A stretch of DNA of 64,000 nucleotides from an uncultured Clostridia bacterium (GTDB taxonomy: Bacteria; Bacillota; Clostridia; Christensenellales; CAG-917): NCBI GenBank assembly GCA_949286725.1, contig CASECZ010000003.1, positions 62,001-126,000 on the forward strand, written 5' to 3'. The notes under the pieces were generated by a model. It was not told the origin of the DNA, searched no databases, and saw only the letters and a program-made list of their open reading frames with translations. This document shows positions 1 through 9,633 of the stretch, one piece after another (the first letter of the stretch is position 1; every line of letters begins with the position of its first letter). Position numbers and translations under genes: made by a program.

Positions 1-181
1 TCTCTTCGCCGACTGAATTGCACCACACGAGAGCGCGCTTTTCGGGAGCGATGCGTGCGTATTCGTCAACGACGTCGAAACCGAAGTTGAAGTTGTCGGG
101 GACGGTCAAAGTGACGTTTTTGGCGAAATCGTCGTAGTCTTCAAAGTCGGTTCGGTTGAGAAATTTGTGGAGCAGGTTCAT
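1..181 (-). CDS. Acyl-CoA/acetyl-CoA synthetase (AMP-forming), N-terminal fragment
   Basis: Only the first 60 codons are inside the window and the gene runs off the left edge. The reverse strand reads [20 protein letters not shown] and continues through [20 protein letters not shown], then [11 protein letters not shown]. This resembles the N-terminal cap of AMP-forming acyl-CoA synthetases (ANL superfamily, acetyl- or medium-chain type), which activate a carboxylate with ATP and CoA. The ATG at 181 has a GGAAGG ribosome site seven bases upstream. The catalytic motifs lie outside the window, so the exact substrate class is inferred from the N-terminal resemblance only. Confidence 0.6.
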   Translation of the reverse strand, partial: MNLLHKFLNRTDFEDYDDFAKNVTLTVPDNFNFGFDVVDEYARIAPEKRALVWCNSVGEE

Positions 182-256
182 ACTTACCTTCCGTAAAAAA
201 GATTTTAAGTATGATATCACAATTCCGCGCGTTTGTGTAGTGTTTTGAAAAAATAA

Positions 257-285
257 TTGATTATTAGTATGCGATATGGTAAAAT
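257..285 (+). promoter_or_regulatory. Promoter of the winged-helix/uvrBA cluster
   Basis: TTGATT at 257-262 and TAAAAT at 280-285 with a 17-bp spacer, followed by AGGAGG just before the ATG at 309. No LexA-type GAAC...GTTC palindrome was seen here. Confidence 0.6.
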
Positions 286-308
286 TTATTGATTGTTAGG
301 AGGTGCTT

Positions 309-737
309 ATGACGGATTTCGAAAAGAGGGCGGTCATGACCGTTCTGAGGGAACTGACGGGCGGAGACGACGTCTACAAGGTCATCGAAGCCGATGAAAT
401 TCTTCAAAAACTTCCCGACGGAGTGAATATGGACAAACAGTCGCTCGGCGCGGCGATACGTGACCTGCGCGACCGCGACTACATAAAAGTCAAATATTTC
501 ACGCCCGACGAATACTGCCTGCTGACGCTCAAACGCACCGAGGAACTTGCGCACATCGTGGAGGAAGCCGCGCTTGTCGCCACCAAGGAAAAGGCGCAGT
601 CCGACGCCCCCGCAAAGAGCAAGAAACTCTCTTTCGGTGCCAACGTCAAACTGTTTTTCGTCGCTTTCGCAGGGGCATTCCTGGGCGGCGGAATAGTGAG
701 CGCGATATTCGCAATCATACAGAAATTCGCACTTTAA
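309..737 (+). CDS. Small winged-helix-like protein with C-terminal membrane helix
   Basis: 142 residues. The N-terminal 80 residues look like a winged-helix fold: a helix-rich start, then RDLRDRDYIKVKY as a recognition-helix-plus-wing pattern. A polar K/A-rich linker follows, then one hydrophobic helix near the C-terminus (LFFVAFAGAFLGGGIVSAIF). A GTG at 303 is in frame, but the ATG at 309 is placed correctly after TTAGGAGG at 297-303 and was chosen. The next gene (786) has the same architecture and is probably a diverged paralogue. The position ahead of uvrB suggests co-transcription. I do not recognise a named family, and the function is unknown. Confidence 0.75.
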   Translation: MTDFEKRAVMTVLRELTGGDDVYKVIEADEILQKLPDGVNMDKQSLGAAIRDLRDRDYIKVKYFTPDEYCLLTLKRTEELAHIVEEAALVATKEKAQSDAPAKSKKLSFGANVKLFFVAFAGAFLGGGIVSAIFAIIQKFAL

Positions 738-785
738 GCGCGCAAAACAACCGATAAACTCGGGTTTGCGACAAAAAGGATAGAT

Positions 786-1184
786 ATGGCTCTCGAAAAG
801 CAACATGTGCTGACCAAAAAGGAACGTGCCGTCATGCGTGCGGTGTACCAGGCCGCCGACAAGAAGTCGGGGGAATGCCTGCTGTCGCCCCTCGACCTTT
901 TCGACACGCTTTCGCTCGACTTCGACTTCGACGAAGAGGAACTTGACGGCACCTTGCGCAATCTCGAAATCGACGACTATTTCGACGTCACCCGCTCCGA
1001 CAGGAAGGGCGAGTTGGTGTACTGCATCAACATGCACCAGAAGGGGCTTGCTTTCGCGCGCGTCGAAAAGGCGTTCAGAACCAACGTGAAATTCAAAATC
1101 ATACTCACTCTCATATGCGGCGTTTGCTCCGGCGTTGCCGCGTGGGGTGTCAAAGAAATCATTCAGCGTCTCGCAGGTCTATGA
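786..1184 (+). CDS. Second winged-helix-like tail-anchored protein, coupled to uvrB
   Basis: 132 residues with the same plan as the preceding gene: a helical N-terminus ([13 protein letters not shown]), a helix-wing stretch ([24 protein letters not shown]) and a single C-terminal membrane helix ([18 protein letters not shown]). Its TGA overlaps the uvrB ATG in an ATGA junction at 1181-1184, so uvrB translation is probably coupled to it. The duplicated pair is separated by 48 bp. Function unknown. The topology would leave a possible DNA-binding domain on the cytoplasmic face of the membrane. Confidence 0.75.
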   Translation: MALEKQHVLTKKERAVMRAVYQAADKKSGECLLSPLDLFDTLSLDFDFDEEELDGTLRNLEIDDYFDVTRSDRKGELVYCINMHQKGLAFARVEKAFRTNVKFKIILTLICGVCSGVAAWGVKEIIQRLAGL

Positions 1185-3139
1185 AAAAGTTTGAACTCGT
1201 CAGCAAGTATTCGCCCTGCGGCGACCAACCGGCGGCGATTGAAAAACTGGCTGTCGGGTTGGAAAGCGGCTTTTCCACCGAGGTTTTGCTCGGCGTGACG
1301 GGCAGCGGCAAAACCTTTACGATGGCAAACGTCATCGAGCGTTTGCAACGTCCCGCGCTCGTCATCGCCCACAACAAGACGCTTGCCGCACAGCTTTGCA
1401 ACGAGTTCCGCGAATTTTTCCCGCACAACAGGGTGGAGTTCTTCGTCAGCTATTACGACTATTATCAGCCCGAGGCTTACATTCCCCGCTCCGACACCTA
1501 CATCGAAAAGGAACTGGAAATCAACGACGAAATCGACAAACTCCGTCACTCGGCGACGGCGTCGCTTTGCGAGCGCAGGGACGTAATCGTCGTGTCCAGC
1601 GTTTCCTGCATATACGGTCTGGGCGCGCCAGTCGACTACTATTCGCAGGCGGTGTCCATACGCGAAGGCGACGAAATCGAGCAGGACGAACTGATACGCA
1701 AACTGGTCGGCATTCAGTACAAACGCGCCGATTTCGACTTTGTGCGGTCCACCTTCCGCGTGCGCGGCGACACGCTGGACATCTTCCCCGCGGGCAACTC
1801 CGAAATCGCGGTGCGTGTCGAGTTCTTCGGCGATACGGTGGAGAGAATATGCGAAATCGACGCCGTGACCGCACACATAGTCAGCGAACTCAAACACGCG
1901 ATGATTTTTCCCGCCACGCACTACGTGATGAGCGGCGACAGAGAGGAGATATTCCGTCGTATTCTCGCCGACAAACAGGAAAGGGTGGAGTATTTCAAAG
2001 CCAACAACAAACTCATCGAGGCACAGCGCATAGACGAGCGCGTCAACTACGACGTCGAGATGATGCGCGAGATGGGGTATTGTTCGGGTATAGAGAACTA
2101 TTCGCGCTATTTCGACGGCAGAAAGCCGGGGCAACCGCCTTATACCTTGCTTGACTTCTTCCCGAAAGACTATATAGTTTTTATCGACGAAAGTCATATG
2201 ACGTTGCCGCAGTTGCGCGGCATGTACAACGGCGACAGGGCAAGGAAGAAAAACCTTGTCGACTACGGGTTCAGATTGCCTGCCGCCTACGACAACCGTC
2301 CTCTCGACTTCGAGGAGTTCGACTCCCGCGTCAGACAGATGGTGTGCGTGTCCGCGACGCCCGCGCCATTCGAACTGGAACGCGCGGACGAGGTTGCGGA
2401 ACAGCTTATCCGTCCCACGGGATTGCTCGACCCGATGATAGAAGTCAAGCCCGTAACGGGGCAGGTGGACGACCTCATCGGCGAGATAAAGAAGGTGACC
2501 GACGATAAAGGCAGGGTGCTTGTCACCACGCTGACCAAGAAGATGGCGGAGAACCTCACCGACTATCTCAAAGAGGTCGGCATACGCGTGCGATATATGC
2601 ACTCCGACATCGACACGTTGGAACGCATAGAAATCGTGGGCGCGTTGCGGCAGGGCGAATTCGACGTACTGGTCGGCATCAACCTGTTGCGCGAGGGACT
2701 GGACCTTCCCGAGGTGCAACTCGTCGCCATACTCGACGCCGACAAAGAGGGTTTCCTGCGCAGCGAGAGCGCACTCATTCAGACAATAGGCAGAGCGGCG
2801 CGAAACGACAAAGGACGCGTCGTCATGTACGCCGACACCGTGACGGACAGCATGCGTCGCGCAATCGACGAGACCAACCGCCGCCGCAAGATACAGGACG
2901 CCTACAACCGTGAGCACCACATAGTGCCGAAGACCATAGAGCGCGAATTCAAAAACACGCTTGAAATCACCAAAAAGAAAGTTGACCGCGACAAAATGTC
3001 GCCTAAAGATCTGGTTCAGGAAGTCGAGCGTCTCAAAGGACTTATGCAGGCGGCGTCCGCCGCGCTGGATTTCGAAAAGGCAATCAAGCTCCGCGACGAA
3101 CTCAACGAACTGAAAAAACAGATAAGAAAATTGCAATAA
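1181..3139 (+). CDS. uvrB: UvrABC excision nuclease subunit B
   Basis: 652 residues, normal for UvrB. UvrB is the helicase-like damage-verification subunit of nucleotide excision repair and recruits UvrC after loading by UvrA. Visible in order: Walker A GVTGSGKT near residue 40; the beta-hairpin region [21 protein letters not shown]; the Walker B/DEAD-like FIDESH; helicase motif SATPAPFE; motif VI IGRAARN; and a C-terminal UVR motif ([20 protein letters not shown]) that contacts UvrC. An in-frame start exists at 1115, but the ATG at 1181 gives the conserved N-terminus [17 protein letters not shown] and overlaps the upstream stop. uvrA follows 52 bp downstream; uvrC is not in the window. Confidence 0.98.
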   Translation: MKKFELVSKYSPCGDQPAAIEKLAVGLESGFSTEVLLGVTGSGKTFTMANVIERLQRPALVIAHNKTLAAQLCNEFREFFPHNRVEFFVSYYDYYQPEAYIPRSDTYIEKELEINDEIDKLRHSATASLCERRDVIVVSSVSCIYGLGAPVDYYSQAVSIREGDEIEQDELIRKLVGIQYKRADFDFVRSTFRVRGDTLDIFPAGNSEIAVRVEFFGDTVERICEIDAVTAHIVSELKHAMIFPATHYVMSGDREEIFRRILADKQERVEYFKANNKLIEAQRIDERVNYDVEMMREMGYCSGIENYSRYFDGRKPGQPPYTLLDFFPKDYIVFIDESHMTLPQLRGMYNGDRARKKNLVDYGFRLPAAYDNRPLDFEEFDSRVRQMVCVSATPAPFELERADEVAEQLIRPTGLLDPMIEVKPVTGQVDDLIGEIKKVTDDKGRVLVTTLTKKMAENLTDYLKEVGIRVRYMHSDIDTLERIEIVGALRQGEFDVLVGINLLREGLDLPEVQLVAILDADKEGFLRSESALIQTIGRAARNDKGRVVMYADTVTDSMRRAIDETNRRRKIQDAYNREHHIVPKTIEREFKNTLEITKKKVDRDKMSPKDLVQEVERLKGLMQAASAALDFEKAIKLRDELNELKKQIRKLQ

Positions 3140-3191
3140 TCACATACAGCCCGACGTTTTGCAGATATTATTTCGGTCGGGCGGAAAAACT

Positions 3192-6011
3192 ATGAAAGAG
3201 ATATTCATCAAAGGCGCAAAGGAAAACAATCTGAAAAACATCGACCTCGAAATCCCGCGGGACAAACTTGTCGTGTTCACGGGGTTGTCCGGGTCGGGCA
3301 AGTCTTCGCTTGCCTTCGACACCATTTTCGCCGAAGGACAAAGGCGCTATATGGAGAGCCTGTCCAGCTATGCGCGCCAGTTCCTCGGGCAGATGCAGAA
3401 ACCCGACGTCGATTACATCGAGGGGCTTTCCCCCGCGGTTTCCATCGACCAGAAGACGACTTCGCACAATCCGCGTTCCACGGTGGGCACCGTGACGGAG
3501 ATTTACGACTATCTCCGCTTGCTTTACGCGCGCATCGGCAGACCTCATTGCCCGAAATGCGGCAGGGAAATAGAACGTCAGAGCGTGGACCAGATTGCCG
3601 ACAAAGTGCTTTCCAGGCAGGGCGCAAAAGTGCAGATACTCGCTCCCGTCGTCAGAGGCAGGAAAGGCGAATATACAAAGCAACTCGAAACTTTCAAACG
3701 CGCGGGATTCGTGCGCGTACGCGTCGACGGAATAAATTACACGTTGGACGAGGATATCGTCCTCGACAAGAACGTCAAGCACACGATAAGCATCGTAGTC
3801 GACAGAATAGTGGTAAAAGAGGGCGTCAACCGTCGTCTTACCGAGGCACTCGAAACCGCACTCAAACTCGCCGACGGGCTCGTCGTCGCGGACTATGACG
3901 GAGAAGAGGTGCTGTATTCGTCGAAATACGCCTGTCCCGAATGTGAAATCAGTTTCGAGGAGATGACTCCGAGACTGTTTTCTTTCAATAATCCTTACGG
4001 CGCGTGTCCCGTATGTCTGGGACTCGGTTTTACAAACGAAATCGACACCAATCTGCTTGTGCGCGACTGGAATGCCACTTTGCGCGAAGGCGCAATCAAA
4101 GCGAGCGGCTGGTATATCGACACGGGCAAGATGTCGCAGATGCAGTTCAAGGCGTTGTCCAAGGCGTACGGCTTTTCGCTGGACGTGCCCATCAAGGATT
4201 TGCCCGAAAACGTGTTGAACATCATCTTCTACGGCAACGACGGCGACAGAATTCCCATGGAGTACAATTCCGGCAATTTCAGCGGTCGTTTCAACACCAG
4301 TTACGAAGGCATAGCAAACAACCTGCTTAGACGCTACAACGAAACGGACTCCGACATGGTCAAGGCGGAAATTTCGCGGTATATGAAGCAGGTTCCTTGC
4401 ACCGCCTGCGGAGGAAAGAGACTCAAACCCGAAGCCCTTGCCGTAACCGTCGGCGGCAAAAACATTTACGACCTTTGCTGTATGTCCGTCGTCGAGGCGG
4501 ACAGGTTCCTGGACGCGCTCGAACTCGGCGAAACCGAGGCGATGATTGCGCGGCGCATACTCAAAGAAATTCACGCAAGACTGCGCTTTCTCACCGACGT
4601 GGGGCTCGGATATCTGACGCTCGCGCGTGCGTCGGCGACTCTGTCGGGCGGCGAAAGCCAGCGTATCCGCCTTGCCACGCAGATAGGCAGCGGACTCACG
4701 GGCGTGCTGTACATTCTCGACGAACCCAGTATCGGTCTGCATCAGAAGGACAATTCCAAACTGCTCAATTCCCTCAAAGGGTTGCGCGACCTCGGCAATA
4801 CGCTCATCGTCGTCGAACACGACGAGGAAACGATAAGAAGCGCGGATTATATCGTCGATATAGGTCCGGGCGCGGGCGTGCACGGCGGTGAGGTCGTGGC
4901 GGCGGGAAGCGTGGAGGACATAATCGCCGAGCCGCGCTCCATCACGGGCAAATACCTTTCGGGCGAGTACTCGATACCCGTACCCGAAATGCGCAGGGCG
5001 ATTTCGGACAAGTTCCTGACGGTCAGAGGCGCGCGCCAGAACAACCTTCGCGGCATAGACGTGTCCGTGCCCGTAGGCACGTTCACGGCGGTCACGGGCG
5101 TTTCCGGGTCTGGAAAATCCAGCCTCGTCAACGAAATCATCTATCCCGTCCTTTCCAACAGGCTCATGGACAGCCGCCTTCCCGAAGGCGAATACGACGC
5201 CGTCGAGGGCGTGGAATTCTTCGACAAGGTCATATCCATCGACCAGAGCCCAATAGGCAGAACGCCGCGCTCCAATCCCGCAACGTACACGGGCGTGTTC
5301 GGTCCCATACGCGAATTGTTCGCGTCGTTACCGGAGGCAAACGCGCGCGGTTACAAAGCGGGGCGTTTCTCCTTCAACGTGGCGGGCGGCAGATGCGAGA
5401 ACTGTTCGGGCGACGGCATAATCAAAATCGAGATGCACTTTTTGCCCGACATCTACGTGCCTTGCGAGGTCTGCAAAGGCGCACGTTACAACCGCGAAAC
5501 GCTGGAAGTGAAATACAAAGGCAAAAACATTGCCGAAGTTCTGGATATGACCGTGGAGGAGGCGTTGGAGTTCTTCGCCAACGTACCCAAAATCCGTAGC
5601 AAGATACAGACGCTTTTCGACGTGGGACTGGGTTATATCAAACTAGGACAATCCTCAACCACGTTGTCGGGTGGCGAGGCGCAACGAGTAAAACTCGCGA
5701 CGGAACTCAGTCGCCGCAGTACGGGCAAAACTCTTTATATTCTCGACGAACCCACGACGGGCTTGCACACCCACGACGTGGCGAAACTGCTTGCCATACT
5801 GAACAGGCTTGCCGATGCCGGCAATACCATTGTGGTTATAGAACACAACCTTGACGTCATCAAAATGGCTGACTGGATAATCGACCTCGGACCCGACGGC
5901 GGCAACGGCGGCGGCACGGTAGTGGCGGCGGGACGTCCGGAGGACGTGGCGTCGGACAAGAGAAGTTATACTGCGGAGTATCTCAGAAAGATATTGCCCG
6001 CAAAAAAATGA
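3192..6011 (+). CDS. uvrA: UvrABC excision nuclease subunit A
   Basis: 939 residues, full length. UvrA is the dimeric ABC-type ATPase that scans DNA for lesions and loads UvrB. The first ATPase has Walker [10 protein letters not shown] and signature LSGGESQR. The second has GVSGSGKSS and LSGGEAQR. Zinc modules are visible as CPKC...CPEC...CPVC in the first half and CENC...CEVC in the second. The ATG at 3192 gives the conserved [17 protein letters not shown] start; an in-frame ATG at 3159 has no homologous N-terminus. It is in an operon with uvrB and ends before a strong hairpin at 6078. Confidence 0.98.
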   Translation: MKEIFIKGAKENNLKNIDLEIPRDKLVVFTGLSGSGKSSLAFDTIFAEGQRRYMESLSSYARQFLGQMQKPDVDYIEGLSPAVSIDQKTTSHNPRSTVGTVTEIYDYLRLLYARIGRPHCPKCGREIERQSVDQIADKVLSRQGAKVQILAPVVRGRKGEYTKQLETFKRAGFVRVRVDGINYTLDEDIVLDKNVKHTISIVVDRIVVKEGVNRRLTEALETALKLADGLVVADYDGEEVLYSSKYACPECEISFEEMTPRLFSFNNPYGACPVCLGLGFTNEIDTNLLVRDWNATLREGAIKASGWYIDTGKMSQMQFKALSKAYGFSLDVPIKDLPENVLNIIFYGNDGDRIPMEYNSGNFSGRFNTSYEGIANNLLRRYNETDSDMVKAEISRYMKQVPCTACGGKRLKPEALAVTVGGKNIYDLCCMSVVEADRFLDALELGETEAMIARRILKEIHARLRFLTDVGLGYLTLARASATLSGGESQRIRLATQIGSGLTGVLYILDEPSIGLHQKDNSKLLNSLKGLRDLGNTLIVVEHDEETIRSADYIVDIGPGAGVHGGEVVAAGSVEDIIAEPRSITGKYLSGEYSIPVPEMRRAISDKFLTVRGARQNNLRGIDVSVPVGTFTAVTGVSGSGKSSLVNEIIYPVLSNRLMDSRLPEGEYDAVEGVEFFDKVISIDQSPIGRTPRSNPATYTGVFGPIRELFASLPEANARGYKAGRFSFNVAGGRCENCSGDGIIKIEMHFLPDIYVPCEVCKGARYNRETLEVKYKGKNIAEVLDMTVEEALEFFANVPKIRSKIQTLFDVGLGYIKLGQSSTTLSGGEAQRVKLATELSRRSTGKTLYILDEPTTGLHTHDVAKLLAILNRLADAGNTIVVIEHNLDVIKMADWIIDLGPDGGNGGGTVVAAGRPEDVASDKRSYTAEYLRKILPAKK

Positions 6012-6077
6012 GGGCACAAAAAACACGCATGGTGTCGTCGACAGGGCGATAACGCCTTCGGCGACGTAAACGGAAAA

Positions 6078-6120
6078 AAGAAAGACGGCCGTCTCGTACC
6101 GACGACCGTCTTTCTTTTAT
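6078..6120. terminator. Bidirectional Rho-independent terminator
   Basis: Perfect 11-bp stem AAGAAAGACGG (6078-6088) with CCGTCTTTCTT (6106-6116), A/T-rich on both sides. It separates uvrA (plus) from the XRE gene (minus), which converge here. Confidence 0.85.
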
Positions 6121-6129
6121 ACGAAGGTT

Positions 6130-6342
6130 TCAGTAATTGCGTCTGCCGATTATATAGTCGACGCTTACGCCGAAGAGAATGCTCATTTCGATGAGAATGT
6201 CGTAGGAAGGCTGATTTCTGCCGACTTCCCAGCCCGATACGGCGGATTTTGACACCTTGAAGTGCTCGGCAAGGTCGGACTGCAACATACCGTTGTCTTT
6301 GCGCAGTTGTTTGAGCCTTTCCGGAAAACAGGTTTTGAGCAT
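6130..6342 (-). CDS. XRE (Cro/CI) family helix-turn-helix regulator
   Basis: 70 residues, essentially a single HTH_3 domain. The HTH reads LQSDLAEHFKVSKSAVSGWE, and the domain closes with LFGVSVDYIIGRRN, typical of small Cro/CI-type repressors. There is no extra sensor domain, so any signal response would need a partner or act by autorepression. The promoter on the same strand carries two copies of an ACACTT(A/T)TCGT element flanking the core hexamers, which suggests negative autoregulation. Its targets are unknown; the adjacent cad operon has its own ArsR regulator. Confidence 0.9.
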   Translation of the reverse strand: MLKTCFPERLKQLRKDNGMLQSDLAEHFKVSKSAVSGWEVGRNQPSYDILIEMSILFGVSVDYIIGRRNY

Positions 6343-6357
6343 CGTAATACCTCTTTC

Positions 6358-6418
6358 GTACGATAAGTGTATTTTATTATAGTTCCTTCCGCATTGTTTG
6401 TCAACACACGAAAAGTGT
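6358..6418 (-). promoter_or_regulatory. Consensus promoter of the XRE gene with two repeated operator-like elements
   Basis: Minus strand: TTGACA (6404-6399), 17-bp spacer, TATAAT (6381-6376). Seen on the plus strand, ACACGAAAAGTGT (6406-6418) lies upstream and partly abuts the -35, and GTACGATAAGTGT (6358-6370) lies in the leader. Both share CGA(A/T)AAGTGT, and the upstream copy is itself an inverted repeat ACAC-N5-GTGT. Confidence 0.7.
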
Positions 6419-6655
6419 TTGAAAAATAATTTTTGTCGGGCACCTGCGTCCGACTTTGCGTGCAGCGGAAGAGCGCGGAAGTCGCAGCAGCCGTTTCGGG
6501 AGCAACATCGTCGCCGCCGAATATGGTCATATGCACGGAAAACGGAGGGTTTTTCGCGGGATTATGTGTGCATGAACGCATATCCGCACACGTTTTCGCG
6601 CAGACTTGCACATTTGCGCATATCCGCAGACGTCGGGGCGGAAAAAATTTGCAAA
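6419..6655. other. Intergenic stretch without a convincing gene
   Basis: The gap between the XRE start and the ATPase stop is 365 bp in all. Open frames cross it on both strands but none has a ribosome site or recognisable protein. It contains a 12-bp direct repeat CGCATATCCGCA at about 6578 and 6617 and ends in the cad terminator. Confidence 0.6.
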
Positions 6656-6680
6656 ACACGCGCCGTGTTCGGGCGCGTGT
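6656..6680 (-). terminator. Terminator of the metal-ATPase operon
   Basis: ACACGCGCC (6656-6664) pairs with GGCGCGTGT (6672-6680). Read leftwards it is followed by TTTTGCAAATTTTTT, a suitable U-tract. It lies 28 bp beyond the ATPase stop. Confidence 0.75.
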
Positions 6681-6707
6681 CGTTGGAGATGAACATATGC
6701 GATATCG

Positions 6708-8951
6708 TCAGTCCTGCGTTTTGTCGGGGTCGGTCGCACCGCCGTCGGTTTTGCAGGCGCAGGAGGCGTCCTTGCAGTCGCACGACGTTCTTGGGGCGTG
6801 AGAATGACCGTGCGCGTGCGAGTGGTGCCTTTCGTGCGGGTGTTCGGCGTTGCCGCCGCGTTTCGGCGTGCCGCCGTGACGGAGTACACGCAGGGAATTG
6901 AGCACCGTGCAGATTGCAAGTCCGACGTCGGAAAACACCGCCCACGCAAGACCTGTTATTCCCGCAAGTCCCAGCGAAACGAAGAGGAGTTTTATCGCCA
7001 GCGTTGCGATGATGTTTTCGGCGACGATGCGTTTTGTAAAGGAAGACAGTTTGTGCGCCTCGACGAGCTGCCCTAGATTGTCGTTCATGAGAACCACGTC
7101 CGCGCTGTCCACGGTTGCCGCGCTGCCCGCAAGTCCCATGGCGACGCCCACGTCCGCGCGGGAGAGCACGGGTGCGTCGTTTATTCCGTCGCCCACGTAC
7201 GCGACCACGTCGTGTTTTTTGCGCTTTGCGGCAAGCAGAGCCTCCATTTCGGCAAATTTGTCCTGTGGCATCATTTCCGCCTTGTAACGGGATATTCCTA
7301 GTTCGTCCGCCACCTGTGCCGCCACGGCAGCGTTGTCGCCGGTGAACATTACGGTGTCTATGCCGTGTTCCCTGAAATAGGCGACGGCTTCCGCCGTGCC
7401 GTTTTTGATTTCGTCTTTGAGATAGATGTCGGCAACGGCTTTACCGTCCGCGCGCACCGTGACCACGGTCTGCGCGGAGCCTTCCTTTGCCTCGCCTTTG
7501 CCCACTTCGACGAACCTGCCGCGCTCGTCCGTGTAGGACATTCCGCGCCCAGCAATTTCGTGGATTTCCCGTATTCTGTCGCGGTCTTTTGCCCAAAGTT
7601 CGGCTTTTTCGCCCGCCGCTTTGACAATGGCGCGCGCTATCGGGTGAGTGGAATTGCACTCTGCAAGATAAGCCAGTCTCAACGCCGCATCTTCGTCGCC
7701 GTCGGCACATTCTATTTTCGTCACGGAGAAGTTGCCGTCGGTGAGCGTGCCCGTCTTGTCAACGGCGAGCGCGCGCATCTGCGATATGCCGTCCAGATAG
7801 TTGGTGCCTTTTATCAGTATGCCTTTCGACGAGGCGTTGCCTATTGCGCAGAAATAGCTCATCGGCACGGATATGGCGATTGCGCAAGGGCAGGACACCG
7901 CGAGGAATATCATGCCCTTGTACAGGCTGTCCTGCACGGAGTAGTTGCCGGCAAGTCCGAAGAGCAGACCGACGACGGCGGCGCAGAATATCACGATGGG
8001 CACGTAATATTTGACCATGCGCGTGACGACGGTTTCGGTGCGGGTCTTGCGCTCCGCCGCGGTTTCGACGAGTTGCAGAATTTTGGTTATGGTGCTGTCC
8101 TCGTCCGTGCCCGTTGTGCGCAGATGAATCGCACCGTCCAGGTTGACGGAGCCCGACAGCACGGTGTCGCCCGCCTGCACCTGTTTGGGGAGGCTTTCGC
8201 CCGTGAGGGAAGAGAGGTCGAGTGCGCAGGAACCCTCCGTTATCACGCCGTCCAGCGGTATGATTTCGCCCGCTTTGACAAGGATTTCGGAGCCCGTGCC
8301 GACATCGGCGACAGGGGTGTCTTTTATCTCTCCGTCGTGAATGACGGCGACGGTTTCGGGCTTGACCATAATGAGACTTTTTACGCTGTTTCGGGTTTTA
8401 TCCACCGCTTTTTGCTCGAAGAACTTGCCGATTTGATACAACACCACGACCATGAATCCTTCCAGCGTTTCGCCGATTGCGACGGCGCAGATTGCGGATA
8501 TCGCCATCAACAGGTTTTCGTCTATGGAATGAGCGCGAACGATTTTGGTGAATGCGCGCATAAGCGTTTTGCCCAGCGCGAGAATCAATCCTATCCACGA
8601 TAAAACCTGTGCGGCGACGGAGTGTTCCGTGAATTCGGCAAGGCATATGCCGACTATGCCGATTGCAACGCCTATGAAAAACAGCACGATGAGCACGTCG
8701 GGCTTTTTCTTCACGGTTGCGGTGGCGGCATTGTCATACGGCAGCACGTAACATTCCGCTTCCGCCTGCTTGCAGGCGTGGGTGATTTCGGGAAGAACGT
8801 CGTCTTCGCGGTCCGTTGTTACGACGAGTTTCTCCGTGCTGAAATTGAGGTTCGCCGTCTTTACCCAGGGCAGTTTCGCCACGGCGTCCTCCACGTTTTT
8901 GGCGCACATCGCGCAGTCTATGTTTCCGACTTTGAATTGATATCTTTTCAT
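6708..8951 (-). CDS. Heavy-metal-translocating P1B-type ATPase (Zn/Cd/Pb type)
   Basis: 747 residues. It exports divalent soft metals across the cytoplasmic membrane using ATP. An N-terminal HMA domain carries a metal-binding CAMC (residues 13-16). The membrane metal site is SCPCAIAIS (CPC). The phosphorylation site is DKTGTLTDG and the hinge is GDGINDAPVL. CPC without the copper-type signatures fits the Zn/Cd/Pb subclass (ZntA/CadA). The C-terminus is a His/Cys-rich tail (HERHHSHAHGHSHA, then CDCKDASCAC), an extra metal-binding extension. It lies 45 bp downstream of and in operon with an ArsR regulator whose zinc site is intact. Substrate is inferred, not proven. Confidence 0.95.
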   Translation of the reverse strand: MKRYQFKVGNIDCAMCAKNVEDAVAKLPWVKTANLNFSTEKLVVTTDREDDVLPEITHACKQAEAECYVLPYDNAATATVKKKPDVLIVLFFIGVAIGIVGICLAEFTEHSVAAQVLSWIGLILALGKTLMRAFTKIVRAHSIDENLLMAISAICAVAIGETLEGFMVVVLYQIGKFFEQKAVDKTRNSVKSLIMVKPETVAVIHDGEIKDTPVADVGTGSEILVKAGEIIPLDGVITEGSCALDLSSLTGESLPKQVQAGDTVLSGSVNLDGAIHLRTTGTDEDSTITKILQLVETAAERKTRTETVVTRMVKYYVPIVIFCAAVVGLLFGLAGNYSVQDSLYKGMIFLAVSCPCAIAISVPMSYFCAIGNASSKGILIKGTNYLDGISQMRALAVDKTGTLTDGNFSVTKIECADGDEDAALRLAYLAECNSTHPIARAIVKAAGEKAELWAKDRDRIREIHEIAGRGMSYTDERGRFVEVGKGEAKEGSAQTVVTVRADGKAVADIYLKDEIKNGTAEAVAYFREHGIDTVMFTGDNAAVAAQVADELGISRYKAEMMPQDKFAEMEALLAAKRKKHDVVAYVGDGINDAPVLSRADVGVAMGLAGSAATVDSADVVLMNDNLGQLVEAHKLSSFTKRIVAENIIATLAIKLLFVSLGLAGITGLAWAVFSDVGLAICTVLNSLRVLRHGGTPKRGGNAEHPHERHHSHAHGHSHAPRTSCDCKDASCACKTDGGATDPDKTQD

Positions 8952-8996
8952 AATTTCAACGGGTTAGATGCAGGGTTAGGCACATTGTGCGGTTCG

Positions 8997-9338
8997 TCAT
9001 TCCTCCACGTGCGTGCGCGTCACTTCGAATACGGTGTTGATGTGCGTATCTTTCAGAGAGTAGTATTTTGACTTTCCCTCCTGACGCACGTTCACCACGT
9101 CGATTTTGCGCAGTACGGCAAGCTGATGCGACACGGCGGAGTGTTCCATATCGAGCACTTTGGCAAGGTCACACACGCACAGTTCGCCGATGAGCAGGGC
9201 ATTGACGATTTTGAGCCTCGTCGGGTCCGCCATGACTTTGAGAAAATGCGACATCGTCGTGAGTGTGGTGTCGCTTTCCATTGCTTCGGATACGCGTTTT
9301 ACCGTATCAGGGTGCACCGTGCAAAGATGGTTTGCCAT
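8997..9338 (-). CDS. ArsR/SmtB-family metal-sensing repressor
   Basis: 113 residues. The start at 9338 is chosen because AAGGAG lies seven bases upstream; a longer frame to 9428 would run through the operator. The winged helix contains ELCVCDLA, giving C54 and C56 of the CadC-type alpha-3N site, with C6 as an N-terminal ligand candidate. The alpha-5 site is also complete: D-x-H-x10-H-x2-E in the last 20 residues (DTHINTVFEVTRTHVEE), the SmtB/CzrA zinc signature. It therefore probably senses Zn and/or Cd/Pb and derepresses itself and the downstream ATPase. The operator lies right at the start site. Confidence 0.95.
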   Translation of the reverse strand: MANHLCTVHPDTVKRVSEAMESDTTLTTMSHFLKVMADPTRLKIVNALLIGELCVCDLAKVLDMEHSAVSHQLAVLRKIDVVNVRQEGKSKYYSLKDTHINTVFEVTRTHVEE

Positions 9339-9412
9339 ATCTTCTCCTTTTCGCATTCTTTCGGCGACGAAGGGAGTTCGCCGTCCGAAACAACGTGTGA
9401 ACAGTCTTTCAT

Positions 9413-9457
9413 ATGAATGTTCATTCACATAATATCACGTGTTTGCGCGAATTGCAA
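9413..9457 (-). promoter_or_regulatory. cad-type promoter with ArsR operator
   Basis: Minus strand: TTGCAA (9457-9452), 17-bp spacer, TATTAT (9434-9429). An inverted repeat ATGAATG-TT-CATTCAC (9413-9428) sits immediately downstream of the -10, over the start site. This matches the usual ArsR/SmtB operator layout. Confidence 0.75.
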
Positions 9458-9582
9458 CGGAAAATAAAAAATTTTTCATACAACGGCATGATTCTTTTGC
9501 AAAAAGGGCGCATCTGCGCGCTTCGTTTTTCGCCCGTCGGGCAAAATATCCGTGAAATTGAGGGGCAAAAAGAAAATTGTTG

Positions 9583-9611
9583 TTGAAAATCGCGCGCCGA
9601 TTATGTAAAAT
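9583..9611 (+). promoter_or_regulatory. Probable promoter of the M28-like peptidase gene
   Basis: TTGAAA (9583-9588), 17-bp spacer, TAAAAT (9606-9611), then AAAGGAGG ahead of the ATG at 9634. Confidence 0.55.
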
Positions 9612-9633
9612 CACTTTGTAAAAGGAGGATGTT

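Noticed and set aside
1163..3136. 657-codon open frame antisense to uvrB
   Set aside because: uvrB is unmistakable on the other strand; long antisense frames are expected from the strong third-position GC bias here.
6578..6629. Direct repeat CGCATATCCGCA near the cad terminator
   Set aside because: Only two copies, no promoter or gene associated, and no function can be argued.
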